DNA of 64,000 nucleotides, taken from NCBI RefSeq assembly GCF_004349265.1, contig NZ_SMFL01000007.1, positions 62,001 through 126,000 on the forward strand, given 5' to 3'. Under the pieces are notes generated by a model. It was not told where the DNA came from, made no database searches, and saw nothing but the letters and a program-made list of their open reading frames with translations. This document shows, one piece after another, positions 43,601 to 51,954 of the stretch. The first letter of the stretch is position 1, and every line of letters starts with the position of its first letter. The position numbers were made by a program, and so were the translations under genes. Source of the DNA: Dyadobacter psychrotolerans. Its GTDB lineage: Bacteria > Bacteroidota > Bacteroidia > Cytophagales > Spirosomataceae.

Positions 43601-43904
43601 CGAGCTGATTGGGATCAGCCTCCAGCTCGACCAGAAGCGGGGAAGAACCGGTTGCCACAATTTCCTTTTTGTTGTATCCGATAAAAGAAACAATCAGTGC
43701 AGGGTCGGATGCCGGTATGACGATACGGAAATGACCAGACGAGTCGGTGGAAACGCCTTGCAGACTTGCTTTGTGAACAATAGATGCACCAGCGAGCGGA
43801 GATTTATCCTCCAAGGATAATACTCTGCCTCTTACCGTCAGCTGCTGGGCAAAGCAGGCCGTGGAAAGCAAAGTGTACAGGACAAGATTTAAAACTTTTT
43901 TCAT
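40698..43904 (-). CDS. SusC/RagA family TonB-linked outer-membrane protein
   Basis: The ATG at 43904 ([20 protein letters not shown]) begins a signal peptide; the longer frame from 43958 would overlap the TlpA-like gene. It has a CarboxypepD_reg domain ([20 protein letters not shown]), a TonB plug (GFQQ-like [50 protein letters not shown]) and a large SusC barrel. It imports a substrate delivered by SusD. This is a SusC that travels on a conjugative element. Ligand unknown. Confidence 0.92.
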   Translation of the reverse strand: [1068 protein letters not shown]

Positions 43905-43926
43905 AGGAGTGTCAGAATAAATGTGC

Positions 43927-45288
43927 TTAGTGAGCTGTGGGCTTTTTATTGTCAGCAATCACCAGGACGGGCAGTTCAAACTGTTTTTCGATCAGTTTAA
44001 GCCCGTAACGCGAAAGCTCTGTATTGGTAGCAGCCAGATCGGACATGTCAACAGAGATGCTCAGATCAACCGGCGTTTTGATTCCGGTCTGATCCATAAG
44101 GGGAAGCGAAAAACTCTGGGTTTTGTTGAAACGCTCCAAAACGCTTGTCAAGGTTGCATTTTTGATCTCCCATCCAAACCGGTCGATTTTCATCTCCCTT
44201 TTACCGCCCTGGGACGCTGGCAGCAGATTCGGTGTATTTTCAAGCCGGATCAGCGCAAGGCCGCGTTTCATACGGTTTTCTACTTTGGCTTTATACTGAG
44301 GAAAAAGGTTGATCAAATCCTGCTGCATCAAAGCGTTGGTTTTATCCTGGATTGCGGCAGGCACAATCAGCTCATAGCAAAACCCGTTGTCGTCTTTGAG
44401 CCAGTCGATATAATTTTGTCCGTGCAGCTCGGTTGTCAGCGAATTTGAATCTGCCGATTCAATGACCACATTAGCTTCATCAAACCACTGGCCGGGTTTG
44501 GCGTATGCAATTTTATAGAGCCATAAGCGGCTGCAATTCGTTACAGTGATCCTTCTGCCAAGCTTTTCATCAGGTCTGTAAGAAAAACCTCTTTTTAGTC
44601 CGGGGGTATAGCGGCTCAGAAGTGAATGATAGAGCAGACTGCTGCCATCACCACCGTTTCCGTCGACCAGAAAAGGACGAGTTCCGTCATAAGCAATCCG
44701 TTTTTCATCCTTCTTTTCTTTAAGCTCAGTGCTGTTTTTGGCAAGGAATGCACTGATGTTTTCAGAGGTGATCTGAGCCATTTCCGTTACGGCGCCGACA
44801 ACGCCGGTCTGATCAATCCAGACGTAGTGGGGCAGGGCATTATGATAAAAAAGTCTTCGTAAAACCGAGTCGCCTGCCACTTCCGGATGCTCTATACGTT
44901 TAGGGTGACGTTTGAGATATTTGGTTCTGAAATTGGCCACTGCCTTCTCGTTTTCGGAGGTGACTGCCAGAAACTGAACCCTGCCTTCAAACTGCTTTTG
45001 GAGCGAGTCCATGCGTGGGATCATGTAAACACAGGGCGCGCACCAGGTCGCCCAGAAGTCTACGATCAATAGTTTTCCTTTGAAATCAGAAAGCCTGGCC
45101 GTTGGTGTTTTGTAGTGCAGGATGTTTTTAATTACTACATCCGGCACGGTATCACCGATTTGCAGTGGTTTGTAATTCACGGTACTCTGTGCCCTCACCG
45201 GTTTCCAGCACCAAAGCAACAGGTAGAGCAGTGAAAAATAGAAAAGATAGGGCAGTATTCTGCCTGGGGAGCAAAAACGGACGTTCAT
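43927..45288 (-). CDS. TlpA-like thioredoxin with C-terminal DUF3738-like domain
   Basis: An N-terminal hydrophobic segment precedes a TlpA/ResA thioredoxin domain (about 35-185), with the active-site motif WATWCAPCVYM. The C-terminal 250 residues include a DUF3738-like ending (KIDRFGWEIKNATLTSVLER, LMDQTGIKTPVDLSISVD). It probably reduces disulfides of partners in the periplasm, tied to the SusC gene 22 bases downstream and to MauE/DUF6520 on the other side. In Bacteroidota, TlpA-SusC-SusD operons are common cargo. Confidence 0.88.
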   Translation of the reverse strand: MNVRFCSPGRILPYLFYFSLLYLLLWCWKPVRAQSTVNYKPLQIGDTVPDVVIKNILHYKTPTARLSDFKGKLLIVDFWATWCAPCVYMIPRMDSLQKQFEGRVQFLAVTSENEKAVANFRTKYLKRHPKRIEHPEVAGDSVLRRLFYHNALPHYVWIDQTGVVGAVTEMAQITSENISAFLAKNSTELKEKKDEKRIAYDGTRPFLVDGNGGDGSSLLYHSLLSRYTPGLKRGFSYRPDEKLGRRITVTNCSRLWLYKIAYAKPGQWFDEANVVIESADSNSLTTELHGQNYIDWLKDDNGFCYELIVPAAIQDKTNALMQQDLINLFPQYKAKVENRMKRGLALIRLENTPNLLPASQGGKREMKIDRFGWEIKNATLTSVLERFNKTQSFSLPLMDQTGIKTPVDLSISVDMSDLAATNTELSRYGLKLIEKQFELPVLVIADNKKPTAH

Positions 45289-45545
45289 TGCAACAATAAT
45301 TTGAAAGTAAAAATGAAAAAACAGAGTATCTGCCGTCGGTTAAGCAGAAGTAAAAAGCATAGCGAGACACTACGATTCAGGATAGAATCGAGCACAGGTT
45401 AAGCCGGGAGCGCTAAAACAACTAGCTCACTGGGGCTTGCGGATAATCAGTTTGTAAAGAAGGCGATTACTCATACGCGTAACAATGGTTAGACTTCGTC
45501 ACCGAAGCGTGGAACATTGGTGAATTGTTACTATTGAGTCTTTTA

Positions 45546-45726
45546 TGGTTGGAGCACACATACAGTGTGGGGTCTACAACCATAATCGCTCTAAAGTTTC
45601 TGACGCCTTACATGATATGGATTTTTACAGCAGACCCCACACTTGTTCTACCGCACAAATATAATGCATAAAACAGTGTTGGGGTATTATTCTGCTGTCC
45701 TACATCACGGCGTCAGAAAGCGATTG
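45546..45726. repeat. Nested inverted-repeat element (possible structured RNA or MITE)
   Basis: Outer arms AATCGCT...TTCTGACGCC (45584-45607, with a 7-base insert) and GGCGTCAGAAAGCGATT (45709-45725) enclose about 100 bases holding a second pair, CAGCAGACCCCACACT and its near-inverse AGTGTTGGGG...CTGCTG, while a third copy AGTGTGGGGTCT lies to the left at 45563. There is no open frame across it. The 594-base gap around it otherwise has no gene. Confidence 0.5.
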
Positions 45727-45817
45727 TAAGACTTTTGTTTAATACCTTATTGTTGAATTGCTTAAACTATTGATATTGAGCGATCGAGCCACTCATTAAC
45801 CATGATGTAAATATAGT

Positions 45818-45881
45818 AAATCATTTCAAAAAATAAAAATATATAGTCAATTTGAAATGATTTGAGTCTGTCAATTTGACT
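45818..45881. promoter_or_regulatory. Operator-like palindromes upstream of XRE gene
   Basis: AAATCATTTCAAA (45818-45830) and TTTGAAATGATTT (45851-45863) are a perfect 13-base inverted pair, and GTCAATTTGAC (45871-45881) is a second palindrome touching the start codon at 45883. This fits autorepression by the encoded HTH protein; inferred. Confidence 0.55.
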
Positions 45882-45882
45882 T

Positions 45883-46404
45883 ATGGAAACTTCTGTAAGA
45901 AAAATTATTGGCAGAAATGTTAAAGCTTTGCGAGAAGCTCTCGGCCTATCACAAATGAAATTTGCCATCCTAATAGGAATGTCAAGAGCGAGTGTAATAA
46001 ATATTGAGTCAGGGAAAAACGGTTATAACCTCAATTTACTGGATAATATCTTGACGTTCTCAAATTATAGACTTGAAGATATTACTAAGCAGAGTTTCGA
46101 AATGCCCGAAAATATACGAGAAATTTTAGCTGAACATTACAAGGAAAGCCTTGATTTATACGCAACATTAACTGAAAAGCCTACCATTGTTTATGCGATA
46201 AATTACAGATTGATGAAAAGCCATTTTTTAGATCACCCAAAAGAAATAAATGAAATAAAAGTCTTTTTTGAAAATATCGGCTGGAGCTTTAAAGGAACGT
46301 CAATTCAAAACGCTTTAAAGCGAATGCCACAATTAATTTTAATTGAGAAGCATAAGTTAAAGGAAAACACATTTGTATATTCGAAGCGATGTTTAAATGG
46401 ATAA
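45883..46404 (+). CDS. XRE-family helix-turn-helix regulator with C-terminal domain
   Basis: Residues 5-70 form a Cro/CI-type helix-turn-helix (IGRNVKALREALGLSQMKFA, MSRASVINIESGKNGYN). The C-terminal 95 residues are basic and mixed alpha/beta (LKRMPQLILIEKHKLKENTFVY), perhaps a dimerisation or nuclease-related domain. Palindromes directly upstream suggest it controls itself. It has no apparent operon partner, so it is likely an orphan regulator of the element. Confidence 0.85.
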   Translation: METSVRKIIGRNVKALREALGLSQMKFAILIGMSRASVINIESGKNGYNLNLLDNILTFSNYRLEDITKQSFEMPENIREILAEHYKESLDLYATLTEKPTIVYAINYRLMKSHFLDHPKEINEIKVFFENIGWSFKGTSIQNALKRMPQLILIEKHKLKENTFVYSKRCLNG

Positions 46405-46503
46405 ACCACACGGTCAATTACGGAAACAAGCGGGTCTCTCAAACGCATATAATTGAAGTCATCATAAGTTCTGAATCATCTTGAGGGCATAGCTTCCTCG
46501 AAG

Positions 46504-46863
46504 TCATAACCTCAAGCGTTGCATATTAAGTTGTTCATGTATAGAAGCTACGATCGAATCAGTAATACAATCACTATCTTTTATTCTAAGAATATTTTGA
46601 ATGGAGCTTGATTCCCTAATGTAGACTGCCTGGTCTGAATCGAATGATAGATAGCCCTGGCGGAAAAAGCGTTCTTCCATTAGATTAGCAGCACTCATAG
46701 ATAAAAATTCCAGCGGTGTTATCTTTAAATCATTCTTGTCTATCAGCATCCATTTGTAAACGTCAGATTTGGTAGCGTCTGATGGCATATCGGAACGTTT
46801 TATTTCAAGAATACAAATCTCCTGATTCTCGAACAGGTATAGATGATCAAAAGTTGGCAACAC
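46504..46863 (-). CDS. Hypothetical protein, 119 aa
   Basis: A soluble protein (FENQEICILEIKRSDMPS; VYKWMLIDKNDLKITPLEFL) that I do not recognise. The strand ICILEIKRS could be the end of a PDDEXK-like nuclease core (E-x-K), but no other conserved residues can be placed. Start at 46863 is the only in-frame ATG with a sensible length. Flanked by A/T-rich gaps of about 100 and 280 bases. Confidence 0.4.
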   Translation of the reverse strand: MLPTFDHLYLFENQEICILEIKRSDMPSDATKSDVYKWMLIDKNDLKITPLEFLSMSAANLMEERFFRQGYLSFDSDQAVYIRESSSIQNILRIKDSDCITDSIVASIHEQLNMQRLRL

Positions 46864-47081
46864 TTATAGTATATTTTAGTTTGAGGCGGTAATTAAGCAA
46901 ACAGCTTCCAAAATAAAAAATCTGGATAGTGCACTTGTGATCAAAGACTGATCAAGTCGCAGCAATAATCGAAACTTTCAAATACTGTCTAATCTGTTGA
47001 CATACAATAGAAAACAAGAATCCTTGTGAATCGGTAAGTTGTGCTATACAGGTATTTATGTGCAGATTCAGGATAAAATTT

Positions 47082-47089
47082 TACTTTTG
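47082..47089 (+). promoter_or_regulatory. Bacteroidota -7 element of histone-like gene
   Basis: TACTTTTG matches TAnnTTTG, 55 bases before the ATG at 47145. No clear -33 element. Confidence 0.35.
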
Positions 47090-47144
47090 CCTTCTTCGGA
47101 TGAAGAGGCATTCGATTATCACGACAACCATAAAAACCAGAACA

Positions 47145-47324
47145 ATGGAAAAATTCAGTAAAATAAAGCAGCTGATCACCGATGCAGAAGCAGATTTTTC
47201 AGCATTTTACGAAAAAGGAAACAAGGCAGCGGGAACCAGGGTTCGTAATGTAATGCAGGAACTTAAAGTTCTGGCGCAGGAGGTTAGACAAGAAGTAACG
47301 GAGAAGAAAAGCGAAGTCAAATAA
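47145..47324 (+). CDS. Histone H1-like (Hc1) small nucleoid protein
   Basis: I chose the ATG at 47145 (MEKFSKIKQLITDAEADFSAF) because the upstream 29 residues look random. The 59-residue protein has the family core FYEKGNKAAGTRVRNVMQEL, then KVLAQEVRQEV. Hc1-type proteins are found across Bacteroidota and bind DNA through lysine-rich tails, though this tail (KKSEVK) is short. It may help pack the element or control its transcription. Confidence 0.82.
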   Translation: MEKFSKIKQLITDAEADFSAFYEKGNKAAGTRVRNVMQELKVLAQEVRQEVTEKKSEVK

Positions 47325-47336
47325 GTAAAAATAGAA

Positions 47337-47373
47337 CAATCAACTCCGGACTAAAATAGTCCGGAGTTGATTG
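47337..47373. terminator. Long hairpin between histone-like gene and hydrolase gene
   Basis: A 16-bp perfect stem (CAATCAACTCCGGACT / inverted copy) with a 5-base loop between converging genes; the flanks are only mildly T/A rich. Confidence 0.6.
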
Positions 47374-47399
47374 TTATGGCACTTTGAATTTGATGCCAA

Positions 47400-48473
47400 T
47401 CAGAAATATATATCTTCCCAATGCTCTTTTCGGTAGACCTTATAAATGAAATCGGTTATACCTGTCATGTAAGCCTGTTGATCGTCGTACATGGAAAGAT
47501 GGCTTCCATTAGCACAGTAAAGAAAGGTTCCATTCTGAATCTGTGATGCCATCCATTTTATATGCTGCGGATCCATGAAGTCATATTTTGCGCCAACGGT
47601 CAGGGTTGGGACAGTAATCCGCGCTAAATCTGCACTGCGATCCCAGTTGGCTAGTTGCCGGGAAATCTGAACGGAACCAGGCCCGCCCAGGAAAATATTT
47701 ATAGAGTCATTCTGTATGTTAAAGAAGCTTTTGACGGGGCCCTGGAGCTGGTCCGGTGGTATACGGCAAACATGCTTTGAGTTGAATTCGGTAAGCTGGG
47801 CCTGATCTTTGGAATTGCCATTATTTGGTTTGGCTTCTTTCTGATCGACTTTGCCAGTGGTCTGTACAGGCAGCCGGTTTGAAGTTAGTTGCCGGGCATA
47901 ACTGTTGTATACTTTGGAACTTGATACGATGTTCGAAAGAATCAGTGCTTTGAGATTATTTTGGTGCTTAAGTGCATATTCCATAGCCAGCACACCTCCC
48001 CAGCCATGTCCAAAAAGGTAAAAATTATCCTGATTCAGATTTAATGCTGAACGTACCTGTTCGATCTCGTCAGTGTAACGCGCCAGATTCCAAAGCGTTG
48101 TATCATTGGGGTTATCTGAGCTTCCGCTGCCCAATGGATCATAGTAAATAAATGAAATGGCTTTTTCCGGGAAATAACTCTCTATGCATTGAAGATACTC
48201 GTGGCTCAGGCCTGGTCCGCTGCCTAGAAGCAATACTTTTATCTGCTCATTATGACCAACGGTTTTTGTCCATACCTTGAAATTTCCTTTTGGTGTACTG
48301 ATGGGAATAATCCTGACACCTCCTGTCCGGACTTTGTTACTGGTATCGCTAAGATAATTCCGCATTTTTGATGCAGACCTGAGATCATACATTTCAATGT
48401 TGCTCCGGCAGCTGAATACTGTCATACTGCCAATAAAAATGAACGACCATGCGAATGTCGAAAGATTTTTCAT
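47400..48473 (-). CDS. Alpha/beta-hydrolase fold protein with replaced nucleophile
   Basis: An exported protein (leader MKNLSTFAWSFIFIGSMTVF then a Cys at 22, possible lipobox) of the proline-iminopeptidase branch of the alpha/beta-hydrolases. The oxyanion region LLLGSGPGLSHEYL, the acid region GAKYDFMD and the final His in ANGSHLSMYD are all present. The nucleophile elbow reads FGHGWGGVL instead of GHSWGG: codon 157 is GGC (Gly), one transition from AGC (Ser). It may be inactive as a hydrolase or have become a binding protein. It is monocistronic on the element. Confidence 0.8.
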   Translation of the reverse strand: MKNLSTFAWSFIFIGSMTVFSCRSNIEMYDLRSASKMRNYLSDTSNKVRTGGVRIIPISTPKGNFKVWTKTVGHNEQIKVLLLGSGPGLSHEYLQCIESYFPEKAISFIYYDPLGSGSSDNPNDTTLWNLARYTDEIEQVRSALNLNQDNFYLFGHGWGGVLAMEYALKHQNNLKALILSNIVSSSKVYNSYARQLTSNRLPVQTTGKVDQKEAKPNNGNSKDQAQLTEFNSKHVCRIPPDQLQGPVKSFFNIQNDSINIFLGGPGSVQISRQLANWDRSADLARITVPTLTVGAKYDFMDPQHIKWMASQIQNGTFLYCANGSHLSMYDDQQAYMTGITDFIYKVYRKEHWEDIYF

Positions 48474-48961
48474 CGTGAAGTGGAGTAAGTGGAATCATTA
48501 AGTTAACCAAAGTGACATTTTCTGTCAAGCGAATTTGAGTTTAATTTCTTTAAGAAATGTATAAATATGTTTTTGTTTAAAAATAAATTCACAAAGTGCA
48601 AAAAAACAAAATAGATAGTGTTCAATGCCAGTGAGTTAATTTAACTCTGTCAGCATTTTAGCTGATTGTTTATTATTTGAAGTCAAGCGTTTCATTTAGA
48701 AAGCTGTGCTGGTGTACTGGCAAGTAATTGTTAAATTTAACGCGGATGGAAACCGTTCTTAATTTGAGTTAGAATGCTGATTTACGATAAACTTTTACTT
48801 TTGACTTCCTTGAATGATCTTTGAGGAAGAAAACTCACAGACCTTTTGGTATTCCTTGACTTAAACCGGAAGGAATTACGGGCAGAAAAGCTGGTATTGA
48901 CCAAAGATCTTGTCCCATTGAAAAATAGCCGAATGACATAAGATATTAAGATTAGCAGCGT

Positions 48962-49987
48962 ATGAGCAACGACAAACCAACAGCACCGCATCTGGACGAT
49001 GCGGAATATGGAGAAATATTAAGGCAGGCGATTAACCAGATCCGTACGGCTCGTTTTGTAATTGCCAAACAGGTAAACAGTAGTACACAGTCCATTTATT
49101 GGAGTCTGGGAAAATTACTCTCTGAAAAGCAATTGGAGGAAGGATATGGCAGCGGCGTTGTGAAACAATTATCCATAGACCTGAAAAACGAGTTTCCGGA
49201 TATGGGCTTGTCTCCGAGAAACCTTTGGAATATGAAACGCTTTTATGAGCGTTATTATCAGGCAGATACAAAACTGCTACAAGCTGTAGCAGTTTTGCCT
49301 TGGGGACATAACCTACTATTGATGGACAAGTTGCAGTCTTTGGAAGCAGCCCGATTCTATGCAAACGAAACTCTTACAAAAGGCTGGTCCAGAGATTTGC
49401 TACTCAATGCCATCAAGATGGACAGTTATAGCCAGGCACAAAAGCAGATCAAAACGCATAATTTTGATCATACGCTTCTCGAGGCACATGCTGAATATGC
49501 CAATGAAGTTTTTAGGAGCACCTACAATCTGGGGTTTTTGGGTATTACCGAACCTGTCAAAGAGCTGGAATTAGAAAACAGGCTTATTGCCAAGATCAGA
49601 TCCTTTATATTGGAATTGGGTAAAGGATTTAGCTTTATAGGCAACCAGTACCGCCTGGAGTACAATGCCAAGGAATATTTTGTAGACATGCTTTTCTTTC
49701 ACAGAGGTCTTCGTAGCCTGGTGGCAATCGATCTTAAAATCGGAAGTTTTAAAGCGGAATATGTGGGAAAAATGAATCTGTACCTGTCGCTGCTCGACCG
49801 GCTGGAAAAAAGTGAAAACGAAAACTCATCCATTGGCATCATTCTCTGCGCGGATAAAGACCACCTTGATGTAGAAATAGCTTTGCAGGATATTAATAAA
49901 CCCATAGGTGTAGCAGAGTATCAGCTTCTGTTACCAAAAGCGGAATTACAATCCTTGATACTGAATGAATTAAATGCTGCTAAATAA
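48962..49987 (+). CDS. DUF1016/YhcG-like PDDEXK nuclease domain protein
   Basis: The N-terminal half has the DUF1016_N helical pattern (YWSLGKLLSEKQLEEGYGSG VVKQLSIDLKNEFP, GLSPRNLWNMKRFYERY). The C-terminal half contains a PDDEXK-like active site in the segment FVDMLFFHRGLRSLVAIDLKIGSF (D then DxK). Such genes are common on mobile elements and have been linked to DNA repair, restriction-like and mobile DNA functions without a settled role. The 488-base upstream gap holds no gene. Confidence 0.85.
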   Translation: MSNDKPTAPHLDDAEYGEILRQAINQIRTARFVIAKQVNSSTQSIYWSLGKLLSEKQLEEGYGSGVVKQLSIDLKNEFPDMGLSPRNLWNMKRFYERYYQADTKLLQAVAVLPWGHNLLLMDKLQSLEAARFYANETLTKGWSRDLLLNAIKMDSYSQAQKQIKTHNFDHTLLEAHAEYANEVFRSTYNLGFLGITEPVKELELENRLIAKIRSFILELGKGFSFIGNQYRLEYNAKEYFVDMLFFHRGLRSLVAIDLKIGSFKAEYVGKMNLYLSLLDRLEKSENENSSIGIILCADKDHLDVEIALQDINKPIGVAEYQLLLPKAELQSLILNELNAAK

Positions 49988-50210
49988 GTAGTCGGCAGTC
50001 GGCAGGCCTTATTAAATAGAGGAAACCTGGGCTCAGGAGTAGTCTCTGACCATTGGATGCTCAAAGACTACCTCTGAAATTCAGTTGAACCTGGCTACCA
50101 TAGACTGTATCTGCAAAGTAGGCGTTGACAGAAATTTTACAGAATTTGATTTCATGCCTATGTTTTTAGCGGAACTTCCAGGCTTATCTTTATCATTAAG
50201 AATTGGTGCT

Positions 50211-51476
50211 TTAATTTATTGAGATTTTAAGCACCTTGTCAATATCCTCAAAAGCATTCAGTGCTTTGTCCAGGTGTTCTCTGGTATGAGTAGCCATCAG
50301 ACTCATTCTGATGCGCGCGTTCTTTTTTGCCACGGCCGGATAAAGAATCGGGTTGGTGTAGATCCCAGCCTTTAACAGCATAGTCCCGGTATCAGAAGTT
50401 TTATGTGGATTTCCTATCTTGACCGGTATGATCGCAGACTGCGTGCTACCCACATCCATACCCAGACTGATCAGTCCGTTTTTGAAATAAGCAATGTTCT
50501 CTGCAAGTTTAGCTCTCCAGTGCGGCTCCTGATCAATGAGCTCAATTGCCTTGATGACGCCTGCTACCGCAGGTGTGGAAGTTGCCGAGAAGATATGCTG
50601 CCGGGATTGAAATTTAAGGAAAGCCGCTACCTTGGGTGGAGCGATCACATAACCGCCGAGTCCGGCAAAGGTTTTACTGAAAGTGCCGGTAATAAAGTCC
50701 ACCTGGTCCATAATCCCGTAAAGCTCCATAGCTCCGCGGCCTGTCTTGCCCAGGACTCCAATGCCGTGCGCGTCATCGACCATCAGATACGCTCCATAGC
50801 GGCGGGTCAGCTCCCGGATCTTGTCAAGCGGCGCTATGTCGCCATCCTGGGAATACACGCCATCGATGATCACCATTTTAGTCCGGTAGCGGCTTTGCGC
50901 GTCTTTCAGAATCCGCTCCAGAGATTCAATGTCATTATGCAGAAAACTTTTCCGGTTGGTCAGAAGACACCCTTCGTAGACACTTGCATGTACCGCGGTG
51001 TCCACAATGGCGATGTCTTCTTTTAAAAGCAGGCTTTGTAGTGAGGCGCTGTTGGCAGTATAGCCGGTCGTATAGATCACGGCTGAATCAGTGCTTCGTC
51101 CGAAAAATGCGGCTATTTTTTCTTCAAGCTGCTGGTGAAAACTAAAATGTCCTCCGATCAGCGGCGATGCGCCCGCGCCCGTACCGTAGTTTTCTATGGC
51201 ACCTATCACCGCTTTTTTAACCAGCGGATGCTGTGTAAAGCCCAGATAATCATTGGAAACAAAACTTACATATCTGCCTGGGGAACCGCCGCTTTGCGGT
51301 GTGAGCACATCCATCTCAGGCCCGCACCCGGACTGATTGACCAGGCGGTAGTTCATGTGACCGCTGTTTTTCATGAACCCTAGAAAGTCGTAAAATACTT
51401 CTGCTCTTGCAATGGCATCCAGACCGGGAATGTTTTCAAAATCCCGGAAGCTTGCTTTGGTAAAATCAATGTTCAT
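50211..51476 (-). CDS. Alpha-oxoamine synthase family PLP enzyme (AONS/KBL/SPT-like)
   Basis: A fold-type I PLP enzyme of the alpha-oxoamine synthase family: YVSFVSNDYLGFTQHPLV, the phosphate-binding TTGYTANSAS, VDDAHGIGVLG with the cofactor Asp and His, and the PLP lysine in TGTFSKTFAGLGGY. Family members join an amino acid to an acyl-CoA: KBL (2-amino-3-ketobutyrate), BioF (8-amino-7-oxononanoate) or serine palmitoyltransferase for sphingolipids, which Bacteroidota make. The choice cannot be settled by eye. It is a cargo gene just before the tra operon, with opposite orientation. Confidence 0.82.
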   Translation of the reverse strand: MNIDFTKASFRDFENIPGLDAIARAEVFYDFLGFMKNSGHMNYRLVNQSGCGPEMDVLTPQSGGSPGRYVSFVSNDYLGFTQHPLVKKAVIGAIENYGTGAGASPLIGGHFSFHQQLEEKIAAFFGRSTDSAVIYTTGYTANSASLQSLLLKEDIAIVDTAVHASVYEGCLLTNRKSFLHNDIESLERILKDAQSRYRTKMVIIDGVYSQDGDIAPLDKIRELTRRYGAYLMVDDAHGIGVLGKTGRGAMELYGIMDQVDFITGTFSKTFAGLGGYVIAPPKVAAFLKFQSRQHIFSATSTPAVAGVIKAIELIDQEPHWRAKLAENIAYFKNGLISLGMDVGSTQSAIIPVKIGNPHKTSDTGTMLLKAGIYTNPILYPAVAKKNARIRMSLMATHTREHLDKALNAFEDIDKVLKISIN

Positions 51477-51897
51477 AGTTAGATAAGTTTATGTGAATGG
51501 TAAGTAGAGCTCAAACTAAGGGTTGTTTTTTTCGAAATCGGCTACATAGAAAATTATTTTGATTCCGGTATTTATCGCAAGGTCAGACAGTCAACGTATA
51601 GTGGGTTGAGGATTTTGATGTGTTTACAGGTTTGAAAAGGGTGTGATTTTGGTTAAAACAGGGCCGGATAAGAGATTTTTTCGCTGAAAGAGGCAGCAAT
51701 TCCGGCATGAAATTCAATGTGTCTTTTATAATTGATTGTATTTCAATTGCTTAGTAAAAGCTACCGGAGCAACTTTCTCAGTCTTTTGGCCTAAAAGCAG
51801 TGCTGATTGAAAAAATATTGATTTATTTTCTATTGATAATCAGAAGGTTATTGCATCAAACCGGCAGGCGCAAGGGGGGAGCAGGAAAAGTTGCGCT

Positions 51898-51927
51898 TTT
51901 GCAGCGTGAGCCGCTGCGCTTACTTTG
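51898..51927 (+). promoter_or_regulatory. Promoter of the tra operon with palindrome in the spacer
   Basis: TTTG (51898-51901) and TTACTTTG (51920-51927) are separated by 18 bases, the Bacteroidota -33/-7 spacing. The spacer carries an inverted repeat GCAGCG-N5-CGCTGC (51901-51917), a possible operator. The first ATG is 28 bases downstream. Confidence 0.5.
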
Positions 51928-51954
51928 TAGCCATCAATCAGGATCAGCGCAGCA

